Of a stretch of 64,000 bases of DNA, positions 1-6,775 are shown piece by piece. The notes below the pieces were generated by a model. It did no database searches and was not told the origin of the DNA. It worked only from the letters and a program-made list of their open reading frames with translations. Each line of letters starts with the position of its first letter. Within the stretch, counting starts at the first letter, position 1. The translations under genes were made by a program, and so were the position numbers. The DNA is from Mangrovibacter phragmitis (GTDB lineage Bacteria; Pseudomonadota; Gammaproteobacteria; Enterobacterales; Enterobacteriaceae): the NCBI RefSeq assembly GCF_001655675.1, contig NZ_LYRP01000001.1:248001-312000 (forward strand), in the 5' to 3' direction.

Positions 1-472
1 AGCGCACTTTGTACCCAACGCACCCACCGGGTTCAGTGTTGAGTTCTTCGGCAATACGGTTGGCGACGGTGCGTGCTGCCAGGCGCCGTGGCTGAGTATG
101 ACCAATCAGGCCTTTCACACCCCGGCCTAACTCCATACAGATCTTCGGTAACTGGGTTGTCTTCCCGGAACCAGTTTCCCCGGCCACGATGACCACCTGG
201 TTATCGCGCACGGCTTCAAAAATAGCCGCTTTCTTTTGGCTGACTGGCAGGTCTTCCGGGTAGGTTATCACCGGGCGGTTTGCCAGACGTTGTAAAACAC
301 GCTCCTGAGCCTGATTCATCTCTTCAGCGAGCGTGGTCAGAATGGCTTCGCGGGATTCCGGACGGGTCTTTTTAACCCCATGCAAACGGCGAGAGAACGC
401 CTGGCGGTCGCGCAGTAGTAAGTTATCGAGCTGCGCATATAACGCATTCAAAGTTATAGTTTTATTGTCCAT
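1..472 (-). CDS. hrpA: ATP-dependent RNA helicase HrpA, N-terminal part (cut by window edge)
   Basis: Only the first ~157 codons of a DEAH-box RNA helicase lie in the window; the gene runs off the left edge. On the minus strand the reading frame opens MDNKTITLNALYAQ and contains the Walker A motif GETGSGKTT, followed by QLPKICMELGRG and QPRRLAARTVANRIAEEL, which match the start of E. coli HrpA closely. HrpA is a 3'-5' RNA helicase that helps rescue stalled or collided ribosomes (family knowledge). The ATG is at 472. The mobile element begins 47 bases upstream of the start, so the native hrpA promoter region may have been altered by the insertion. The call is near certain; completeness cannot be judged here. 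Confidence 0.96.
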   Translation of the reverse strand, partial: MDNKTITLNALYAQLDNLLLRDRQAFSRRLHGVKKTRPESREAILTTLAEEMNQAQERVLQRLANRPVITYPEDLPVSQKKAAIFEAVRDNQVVIVAGETGSGKTTQLPKICMELGRGVKGLIGHTQPRRLAARTVANRIAEELNTEPGGCVGYKVR

Positions 473-514
473 ATATTCTGTATCGACGCGGCCCGTTGCA
501 GGTTTGCCGGGCCT

Positions 515-519
515 AATAA
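515..519. repeat. Left copy of 5-bp target-site duplication (aataa)
   Basis: The bases aataa at 515-519 directly abut the left inverted repeat and recur at 2562-2566 directly after the right inverted repeat. A 5-bp AT-rich duplication is what Tn3-family transposition produces. The match extends leftwards: gggcctaataa occurs at 509-519 and again at 2556-2566, where the first six bases lie inside the right repeat. Confidence 0.75.
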
Positions 520-557
520 GGGGTTTGAGGGCCAATTGTGTAAAAAAACACGCTAAG
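520..557 (+). repeat. Left terminal inverted repeat (IRL) of the Tn3-type element
   Basis: A 38-bp sequence starting GGGGTTTGAGG and ending AACACGCTAAG. Compared with the reverse complement of 2524-2561 it matches at 29 of 38 positions, with the inner block GTGTAAAAAA..CACGCTAAG almost perfect. The inner end resembles the classical Tn3 repeat, which ends CACGTTAAG. Confidence 0.85.
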
Positions 558-688
558 AACATAAGTAATTGTAATTATATATCTCTTAAAAAACCTCAAA
601 AATACTTTTGAATACAAACTCTTCACTCAAACCGTTTAATACCCTATAATTAACAATGTCTTACATGGATTAGTTAAAGGAAAAATTT

Positions 689-1174
689 ATGCCAATTCCC
701 GCTTATCTTTGGCTCAAAGATGATGGTGGTGCCGACATTCGTGGTACCGTTGATCTACAGGACCGTGAGGGAAGCATTGAAATACTCGGTTTTTCACACG
801 GGGTGAACCTTCCGGTTGATACAGCTACGGGTAAAATTACCGGCAAACGCTCCCACGCCCCAATCTCCTTTGAAAAAGAATTCGATTCATCAAGCCCCTA
901 CCTTTATAAAGCTGTATCAAAGGGGCAGACACTCAAATCAGCTGAATTCAAATGGTATCGAATTAATCATGCTGGTCAGGAAGAAGAATATTTCAATATG
1001 CTACTGGAAGGCGTAAAAGTAGTGTCAGTTAATCCTGGTATGCCAAATGCTAAAATGGCAGGAATGTCAGCGATAAACCACATGGAGTCGGTATCTTTCA
1101 TGTATGAAAAGATCACCTGGAAATATTGCGACGGGAACATTCTGTTCTCTGACAGTTGGGAAGACCGCGCCTAA
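689..1174 (+). CDS. hcp: Orphan Hcp, type VI secretion system tube protein
   Basis: This 161-residue protein is an Hcp-family subunit. Hcp hexamers stack into the inner tube of the type VI secretion needle and carry small effectors in their lumen. Family hallmarks are visible: MPIPAYLWLKDDGGADIRG at the N-terminus, SHAPISFEKEFDSSSPYLYKA at 56-76, then FKWYRINHAGQEEEYFN and a C-terminal YEKITWKYCDGNI. Length is typical. The start has an AAGGA ribosome site 8-12 bases upstream, and tataat at 645-650 may be its -10 box. No baseplate, sheath or VgrG genes are present, so this is an orphan hcp depending on a system elsewhere in the genome. It lies inside the Tn3-type element, convergent with an effector/immunity pair, and probably delivers that effector (inference). 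Confidence 0.95.
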   Translation: MPIPAYLWLKDDGGADIRGTVDLQDREGSIEILGFSHGVNLPVDTATGKITGKRSHAPISFEKEFDSSSPYLYKAVSKGQTLKSAEFKWYRINHAGQEEEYFNMLLEGVKVVSVNPGMPNAKMAGMSAINHMESVSFMYEKITWKYCDGNILFSDSWEDRA

Positions 1175-1181
1175 AGAACTT

Positions 1182-1198
1182 ACCGGGCGTAGCCCGGT
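1182..1198. terminator. Hairpin between convergent hcp and immunity gene
   Basis: A 7-bp GC-rich stem (ACCGGGC / GCCCGGT) with a 3-base loop and a short T-rich tail (ttagttt) lies 8 bases after the hcp stop and before the end of the convergent gene. It probably ends hcp transcription; the T tract is weak. Confidence 0.6.
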
Positions 1199-1209
1199 TT
1201 AGTTTATCG

Positions 1210-1467
1210 TTATTTGTTCAACATTTTTTCGATTAGGCGAACTGCAACTTGATAGCCTACTGTAGTAACAATAGTGCATACTACAAGCAACGCAATACCA
1301 ACAAAACCTTCTACATCACGTTCTCCTAATAAACCAGCAGCTTTTTTCCAGAAATCGATCTGGCCTTGAGTTGCAGGATCAGATGGCCGCATGAGAAGGA
1401 ACGTCAGAACAAAAATTGCTAAACCTGTAAAGATTCTAATCCCCGCCGGGACACGTCGCGCTGCCAT
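1210..1467 (-). CDS. Small two-helix membrane protein, probable immunity protein to the adjacent effector
   Basis: This 85-residue protein has a basic N-terminus (MAARRVPAG), a hydrophobic helix at about 11-27 (IFTGLAIFVLTFLLM), a polar middle (RPSDPATQGQIDFWKKAAG) and a second helix at about 55-75. I do not recognise a named family. Its ATG at 1467 lies 32 bp inside the end of the upstream DUF2778 gene, so the two are translationally linked and must be co-expressed. Tlde1-type effectors are toxic in the periplasm and are partnered by an adjacent immunity gene; position, size and membrane nature suit that role. The function is inferred from context only. An alternative is a holin-like or export helper protein. 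Confidence 0.6.
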   Translation of the reverse strand: MAARRVPAGIRIFTGLAIFVLTFLLMRPSDPATQGQIDFWKKAAGLLGERDVEGFVGIALLVVCTIVTTVGYQVAVRLIEKMLNK

Positions 1468-1963
1468 TTAGAATTACCTCAATTGTGCCGTAGGACATTA
1501 GACCGTTGACCAGTTTCACTTGCTGCGTTGAAAGCAATGCCTGGCGTATCGCCAGGAAGTCAGTTCTGTGTTGCAGCGTAATACAACCGAGAGATATTCC
1601 TAATGGGCCGGGCGGATGTAAACGAAAATTACCTCTTTCGACGCCATTTACCCATGTATGGTCATCAATTTTTCCATCATCACGATATAAAGCAAACCAC
1701 TCATATTTAATCACTGGCGTCGAAGTGGGCCAGGAATAAAAATCATGAAGATCAGTACGAATTACGCCCTTCCAACCACCGGTTGGTCTCTTAACTATAT
1801 AGTAACGACCACCAGGGATTGGTCCATTATCTGGTACGCCAACACATCCAGCACGGTTACGATATTGATCATTTCCAGAATAGGCCAGAAATGTGCCAAC
1901 ACCATAGAACATTAGTGGACTAAAATCGGCATCGTTCACAACGAATTTTCCTTGCAGAGCCAT
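1436..1963 (-). CDS. DUF2778 (Tlde1-like) peptidoglycan-targeting type VI effector
   Basis: This 175-residue protein carries the DUF2778 hallmarks: the turn PDNGPIPGGRYYI at 44-56 and a catalytic-type motif with His116 (FRLHPPGP) and Ser124-x-Gly126-Cys127 (ISLGCITL). That His/Ser-Gly-Cys arrangement is typical of L,D-transpeptidase-fold enzymes. In Salmonella, Tlde1 is a type VI effector of this family that cuts and exchanges D-amino acids on peptidoglycan stem peptides in the periplasm of rival bacteria. There is no signal peptide, consistent with delivery by a secretion needle rather than Sec. The ATG at 1963 has the site GAGAAGGAAC upstream. The gene overlaps the likely immunity gene by 32 bp and converges with hcp. 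Family assignment is strong; the toxic role is inferred from the family and neighbours. Confidence 0.85.
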   Translation of the reverse strand: MALQGKFVVNDADFSPLMFYGVGTFLAYSGNDQYRNRAGCVGVPDNGPIPGGRYYIVKRPTGGWKGVIRTDLHDFYSWPTSTPVIKYEWFALYRDDGKIDDHTWVNGVERGNFRLHPPGPLGISLGCITLQHRTDFLAIRQALLSTQQVKLVNGLMSYGTIEVILNGSATCPGGD

Positions 1964-2081
1964 AAATAATTAGTTCCTTCTCGTTAACTCCATAAACGAT
2001 AAAGCGATTTTAGCACGCATTAGTCTTAATTTTTATGTGGTTTAGCTAAACATAGCAGGAACTGGCTGCAAAGTTACAGGT

Positions 2082-2280
2082 TCAATCAGAACGCTTTTTC
2101 AAACGGAAATACGTGGCGCGGGATATGCCCGTTTTCTCTGCCACTATTTTAAATGACAGCCCCTACCGGATGAGTGCGAGGGCTGATACTGTGGAGCTAT
2201 GTGGTTTTCTGCCGAACTTCACACCAGACGCCATTGCAGCGGCCCGTCTTTTACAGAAGCGCTACCGTGAAGGGCAGGAA
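2082..2280 (-). pseudogene. Remnant of a serine resolvase (TnpR-type), C-terminal DNA-binding part
   Basis: Reading the minus strand gives AAAMASGVKFGRKPH, then about 15 residues, an in-frame TAG, then LSFKIVAEKTGISRATYFRL before a TGA at 2082-2084. The (M/K)-G-V-x-F-GRKP linker followed by a helix-turn-helix (VAEKTGISRATYFRL) is the classic C-terminus of Tn3-family/Hin-type serine recombinases. The catalytic N-terminal domain is absent and the frame carries stops (near 2165 and 2263), so this is dead. It runs opposite to the transposase remnant, as tnpR and tnpA do in Tn3. Confidence 0.8.
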
Positions 2281-2284
2281 GACA

Positions 2285-2528
2285 GTTGGGTGCGCTCGGG
2301 GCCTGGTCACTAACGCGGGAGTACTGTGGAATTCTCTTTAATATGCGGGAGGCGCTTTCACACCTTCGCTCAACAGGCGAAACGCCAGAAGATAAGCATA
2401 TTGCCTGGCTTTCGCCACTGATGCACGGTCATATCTACATGCTGGGGCACTATACGTTTACTCTGCCGGAAGATATTTTAAAGGGAGAACTGAGGTCATT
2501 ACATTTAAACAATGAATTATCTGCTTAG
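2285..2528 (+). pseudogene. Remnant of a Tn3-family transposase (TnpA), extreme C-terminus, frameshifted
   Basis: Frame by frame the sequence reads GLVTNAGVLWNSL up to a TAA at about 2340; shifting one base gives MREALSHLRSTGETPED, then HIAWLSPLMHGHI, YMLGHYTFTLPED and LRSLHLN. This is the well-conserved end of Tn3-family transposases (LVTNAVVLWNT.YM.EAL..L...G....DED.A.LSP....HIN..G.Y.F). Only about 80 of roughly 1,000 residues remain and a frameshift breaks them. The stop at 2526-2528 overlaps the terminal inverted repeat, as in intact Tn3 elements, which fixes orientation and identity. Confidence 0.88.
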
Positions 2529-2561
2529 CGTGGTTTTTTACACGCTTGAACCTCAGGGCCT
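2524..2561 (-). repeat. Right terminal inverted repeat (IRR) of the Tn3-type element
   Basis: The sequence CTTAGCGTGGTTTTTTACAC and following bases to 2561 is the inverted partner of 520-557. The last four bases (gcct) do not fit the CCCC expected at a Tn3-type end; they repeat the bases flanking the left end instead, suggesting end erosion or gene conversion. Confidence 0.82.
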
Positions 2562-2566
2562 AATAA
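2562..2566. repeat. Right copy of 5-bp target-site duplication (aataa)
   Basis: The direct repeat partner of 515-519, immediately outside the right inverted repeat. Confidence 0.7.
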
Positions 2567-2727
2567 CAAGCTTGCCATCAGGGTAACACATTCAGCGGCA
2601 ATACGCCTTGTTCAAAAAATTCGAACATACAGTTCGATTAATTGCACTATCACTGTCTGCCATTTGTAAATAGAGTGAAGCGATTCTGCGCGTTTTCGCG
2701 CCCACTCGTATCAAAAAGGAAGTATGA

Positions 2728-3327
<600 letters not shown>

Positions 3328-3364
3328 TATTTATACCGTTCATAAATAAGATTCATAACTGCTT

Positions 3365-3393
3365 AAAGGGAAAAGACTTCTTTTCCCTTTTTT
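3365..3393 (+). terminator. Rho-independent terminator after azoR
   Basis: A perfect 11-bp stem (AAAGGGAAAAG / CTTTTCCCTTT) with a 4-base loop, running into a T tract, 38 bases after the azoR stop. Confidence 0.9.
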
Positions 3394-3426
3394 ATCTTCT
3401 CTGCATGGCTTCAGGCCTGTTATGTA

Positions 3427-3810
3427 TCAGTGCTTTTGTACCCACAGGCCATTTACGCCCCGCACATACTCACCCGATTTAGCCCGTTCAACCAGTTTGC
3501 TGCCAGCCAGGCGGGCAACATCCTCCTGCGGGACATTGTTTTGCGCAGCCAACTGCCGGTAGCTCTCTGCCCGTGCCTGGTTAATTTTTGCTACCAGCGC
3601 AGCTGTTTCACTGTCATTGCTGCGCGCAGCAATGTACCCACTAAAGGTTTCGCCCACTTTACCTTGTTCGCGTGCCTGTTGCAGTGTCAGTGCCATCACC
3701 GGTGTGCTCAACATTAACAGCATCAACCCCGGTAAGGCTCGCTTAAAACAGGTCGCTGCGGTTTTTAAGAAGTGTTTCCACGTCCTTGTCCACTTTGATA
3801 TGGATCTCAT
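3427..3810 (-). CDS. ydbL: YdbL, DUF1318 periplasmic partner of YdbH-YnbE
   Basis: The mature part, LTLQQAREQGKVGETFSGYI through RAKSGEYVRGVNGLWVQ, matches E. coli YdbL, a small periplasmic protein reported to tune the YdbH-YnbE lipid-transport bridge. It is the last gene of ydbH-ynbE-ydbL. The start is uncertain. The E. coli protein begins directly at its signal peptide, but here the homologous position (before KRALPGLMLLMLSTPVMA) has no start codon. The options are ATG at 3810, used here, which overlaps ynbE by 68 bp and gives a ~40-residue leader; TTG at 3816; or TTG/ATG at 3726/3723, which leaves a leader too short for export. The C-terminal assignment is secure; the N-terminus is not. 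Confidence 0.85.
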   Translation of the reverse strand: MRSISKWTRTWKHFLKTAATCFKRALPGLMLLMLSTPVMALTLQQAREQGKVGETFSGYIAARSNDSETAALVAKINQARAESYRQLAAQNNVPQEDVARLAGSKLVERAKSGEYVRGVNGLWVQKH

Positions 3811-3931
3811 GTTCAATTTTCACGTTCATGTTGATAGTAATTGGCGCCTGCGGGGCCGCCAGTTCAATTCTTGGGGTACAGCCAGCCAGCATCACTGCCA
3901 GAACAGGCAACCAGAAAGCCTGTTGATTCAT
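3743..3931 (-). CDS. ynbE: YnbE, small outer-membrane lipoprotein partner of YdbH
   Basis: This 62-residue lipoprotein has a short signal peptide ending in the lipobox LAGC (Cys18), followed by PRIELAAPQAPITINMNVKI. E. coli YnbE is about the same size; it oligomerises at the outer membrane and docks onto the C-terminus of YdbH to complete an intermembrane bridge for phospholipid transport (published for E. coli). Its ATG overlaps the ydbH stop (ATGA), showing translational coupling, and its end overlaps the uncertain start of ydbL. Confidence 0.93.
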   Translation of the reverse strand: MNQQAFWLPVLAVMLAGCTPRIELAAPQAPITINMNVKIEHEIHIKVDKDVETLLKNRSDLF

Positions 3932-6561
3932 TGTTTCTCCTTACATTGACGGCTGCCTGTGCAGCGCTGTTCAGTCAATTGTGCATTTTGCTCCAGCCAT
4001 GACTCAAGGTTGTCAGCAAAACGCAAACTACGCCACAGCGTAAAAATATTCTCTTCATGGTGGTAATTCAGGTTAACTTTCGCTGATTTACCTTCACTAT
4101 AGCTGGTACCCTGAACCTGAGTCGATAACCGCAGTACACCCAGGTTATCGACGTTGATATTGCTCCATGAATGGTTAATTTCCATGTAGCGCAGCCAGTT
4201 TATCGCAGAGCCAGCCGTTACGTTGTCACGAACAATGGCATCGGCCATATCTTTATCGAGCCGGAAAGTCAGTGGTCCGGGGTTCGTCAGCCAGCCATCT
4301 TTAACAATCCACTGAGGGTTATTCAGCCATAACGGTAACCCACCGCTGATTCTCCCCGATACTGCTAACTGTTTGGCATGCACCGCAGTGAGAAGTTCAC
4401 TGGAAGACAGATTATCAAGGCGCAACAAAGCAGCATCATGTTGCGGCAGGCGTAACTGGCGCATCTCAATTTTACCGTCGAGTATTTCCATACTGACATT
4501 GCTCAATTGCAGCGGATGGCTGTCACTCCATGGAACCCAGCCCTGTAAATCCGCATTTAAGTTTGTTGCGGTAACCTGGCTGCTGACCTTGCCAATCCGC
4601 AAACGCACCGGGCCACGGGTGCCCAGGTGCCATACCCCTTGCGAAAAACGAAAAGGTAATGTGAAGTTAACATTGCTGATTTCGTTATCAGGCAGTTGGG
4701 CTGCGCCTTTGCGAATAACACCATGCCCACCGGCTTCAAAACCCTGAACGGCAGCAGCAGAAAACGCCACCTGAGCGGCCAGTTCACCATGAGTAAGGTG
4801 TAACTTTATGTCGGGGGGAATAAGTGACTGGAAATGAGACAATCCCTGTACTGGCCACCAGGCTTTACCACGCAAACGCGTACCATCCCAGCGAGAATAA
4901 ACAGTAACTGGCCCCAGCTTTCCTGCTACCAGTTCACCTCGCAGATTAAAGGCATCAGGATTCCGCCCTGTGAGCTGGAAGGTGAAACTTGCCGGGTCAA
5001 GATAGCTTCCATTACTAAAAGACGTTCTCCCCGTTTCGAGTGCCAGTTTTCCAGTAAAGTCTGGTCGTTGTGGGTTACGTTGCCAGCTCAGGGGCTCACG
5101 GAGTGTAAGCCGGGGTTTGGATACCAGCATACTGCCATAGCGTAACTGGTCGAATCCTGTTGAAAGAGTGTTAAGTGTAATCAGGCTGTCATGCCATTCA
5201 CCTTCGCCCTGCACATCCCAGTGCGCCTGCATGGGGTTAAACACCCCTTTTCCCCAGTAACGCCAGCGCCAGCGACCGTTGTCAGGCAGAAAATTTTCCG
5301 CCACACCATCAAGGTGAATCACAAATGCACCCAACTGGTTTTCATGGGCCTTAAGAATAGCCTGTAACCTGCCAGCAACACCATGGCGGGTAAGTTTTAC
5401 GCCAGCAAGCGGCAGGCGCACATCGTCAATATCCAGGGAATCCACCAGCCGCCCATGGGAGCGCAGCAGCGCACCGGGCAAGAAATGCAAAACAGATGAT
5501 TGTAATGGGCCACTCAGTATAACTGGCAGGCCCACATAGAAAATCATATTGTCTTGTTTTATTTCGCCTGTGAGGCGTGCGGGTAGTGCACTGTCAACCA
5601 GGCTAAGTTTACCGGGGCCCAAAGTCATCACCAGATTACCTTTCCCGGCATCACCCTGCGTCAGGGCATTAAGGCGCCCGGATACCACCGCCTGCTCAGG
5701 GCCGCCAGACCAGTTGTCTATAGTGAGATTGACCTGGCCTTTTGCCTCACGGTTACCTTCACTCCACTGCCACCGGCCCTCTTCAATGCGTACTTGTTGA
5801 GGTGTCACTTTCCACGGCAGTACCAATAACGGTTGTTTATCCGGCACTGATGCCCGTATTTCCCCCTGGTTTCCCTGCCAGTTAAATTCGGCCAGCACAG
5901 GTGCAGACAAGTCCGGCACAACAATGTGCGCATACAATTTCCCTTGTTCCGGCAAACCAGTTGGCACCAGATTAAGTGAAACAGCGCCCTGTAAAGTCAC
6001 CGGCTTGTCCTGGCCGGGAACAACTACCGCCATATCACTGATAGTTAACGACTGCCCCGCAAGACGGGCATGTAATTTGAGTTTGTCGCCCTGCCATGAC
6101 AACAGTTGCCGCTCTGAAGAAACAGAAAGGTGTACCTGCCCACCGTACTGCTGCCAGGGCACGACTTTGACATGTTCTATCCACAGATCACCTTTGGGCA
6201 ACAGTTGTTGTATCTGGGTTAGTGTTTGTGATGATGCACTATCTGGTTGCACGGGTAAACTGGCGGCACACTGGGGATCAACCGTCAAAGTGCTGGCTGA
6301 AAGCCGCCAGTATTGGGGGTGTGAAAGTTGTAACTGGCTGACATCAACCAGGGTACAACCTTCCACTTTAAGCTGGAGCCCGGGCAAGGTTAGCTGGCGT
6401 AACGTGATTTTCGGTTCAGCGGTTAAAACCAGGTGTATACCTGCTGGTAACCACAAACGGGCAAGCGCAGGGAGCCACATTTGTACGCTCGCAAACAGCA
6501 CAAATGGCAGCAAGGCAACCAACAAAGCCAGTGTAATAATTATCTTATAGGAACCCTTCAT
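3928..6561 (-). CDS. ydbH: YdbH, AsmA-like intermembrane phospholipid transport protein
   Basis: At 877 residues this matches E. coli YdbH (about 879). An N-terminal membrane anchor (about 6-28, IIITLALLVALLPFVLFASV) is followed by a long periplasmic part rich in beta-strand repeats, as in AsmA/TamB/YhdP-like bridge proteins that form a hydrophobic groove across the periplasm. YdbH is partly redundant with TamB and YhdP in moving phospholipids to the outer membrane (E. coli literature). First gene of the operon, overlapping ynbE by 4 bp. The ATG at 6561 is supported by homology; the upstream region 6562-6775 is shared with divergent ldhA. Confidence 0.95.
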   Translation of the reverse strand: MKGSYKIIITLALLVALLPFVLFASVQMWLPALARLWLPAGIHLVLTAEPKITLRQLTLPGLQLKVEGCTLVDVSQLQLSHPQYWRLSASTLTVDPQCAASLPVQPDSASSQTLTQIQQLLPKGDLWIEHVKVVPWQQYGGQVHLSVSSERQLLSWQGDKLKLHARLAGQSLTISDMAVVVPGQDKPVTLQGAVSLNLVPTGLPEQGKLYAHIVVPDLSAPVLAEFNWQGNQGEIRASVPDKQPLLVLPWKVTPQQVRIEEGRWQWSEGNREAKGQVNLTIDNWSGGPEQAVVSGRLNALTQGDAGKGNLVMTLGPGKLSLVDSALPARLTGEIKQDNMIFYVGLPVILSGPLQSSVLHFLPGALLRSHGRLVDSLDIDDVRLPLAGVKLTRHGVAGRLQAILKAHENQLGAFVIHLDGVAENFLPDNGRWRWRYWGKGVFNPMQAHWDVQGEGEWHDSLITLNTLSTGFDQLRYGSMLVSKPRLTLREPLSWQRNPQRPDFTGKLALETGRTSFSNGSYLDPASFTFQLTGRNPDAFNLRGELVAGKLGPVTVYSRWDGTRLRGKAWWPVQGLSHFQSLIPPDIKLHLTHGELAAQVAFSAAAVQGFEAGGHGVIRKGAAQLPDNEISNVNFTLPFRFSQGVWHLGTRGPVRLRIGKVSSQVTATNLNADLQGWVPWSDSHPLQLSNVSMEILDGKIEMRQLRLPQHDAALLRLDNLSSSELLTAVHAKQLAVSGRISGGLPLWLNNPQWIVKDGWLTNPGPLTFRLDKDMADAIVRDNVTAGSAINWLRYMEINHSWSNINVDNLGVLRLSTQVQGTSYSEGKSAKVNLNYHHEENIFTLWRSLRFADNLESWLEQNAQLTEQRCTGSRQCKEKQ

Positions 6562-6775
6562 GGGTAGCTGCCGTCCTTCTTCGCCAGGTTAGTCAGTCGC
6601 CAGTCGGTGCAAATGTTATTTTTACATGATTGGGTTGTGCATTAAACCCTCTTGCAGACCTGTGGCTTATTGACCAGTCTTAATATGGAAACTTCTGAAT
6701 TAAACCATTTTTAACTATTTGTTTAACTTATTAAATGATGACAGAATTTATATAAACTTCGATTGGAGAAACCCT

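Larger units (their letters stand above)
520..2561. mobile_element. Decayed Tn3-family element carrying an hcp / DUF2778 effector / immunity cargo
   Basis: A 2,042-bp segment lies between hrpA and azoR, genes I remember as neighbours in E. coli. Its two ends are 38-bp inverted repeats identical at 29 of 38 positions; the left one starts GGGG, as Tn3-family ends do. It is flanked by the direct repeat aataa. The right end holds a frameshifted piece of a Tn3 transposase C-terminus reading outward into the repeat, and next to it, on the opposite strand, the C-terminal helix-turn-helix of a serine resolvase. Divergent tnpR/tnpA is the Tn3 arrangement, so an internal deletion of most of tnpA and the start of tnpR explains the remnant. 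The other 1.4 kb is cargo: hcp, a putative immunity gene and a DUF2778 effector. The element cannot move itself now; it could be moved only by a related transposase acting in trans. Confidence 0.85.

Noticed and set aside
333-611. 92-residue plus-strand ORF over the hrpA start and left inverted repeat
   Set aside because: Antisense to hrpA and crosses the insertion junction; composition not protein-like.
2113-2313. 66-residue plus-strand ORF in the element
   Set aside because: It is the reverse complement of the resolvase remnant; the real homology is on the minus strand.
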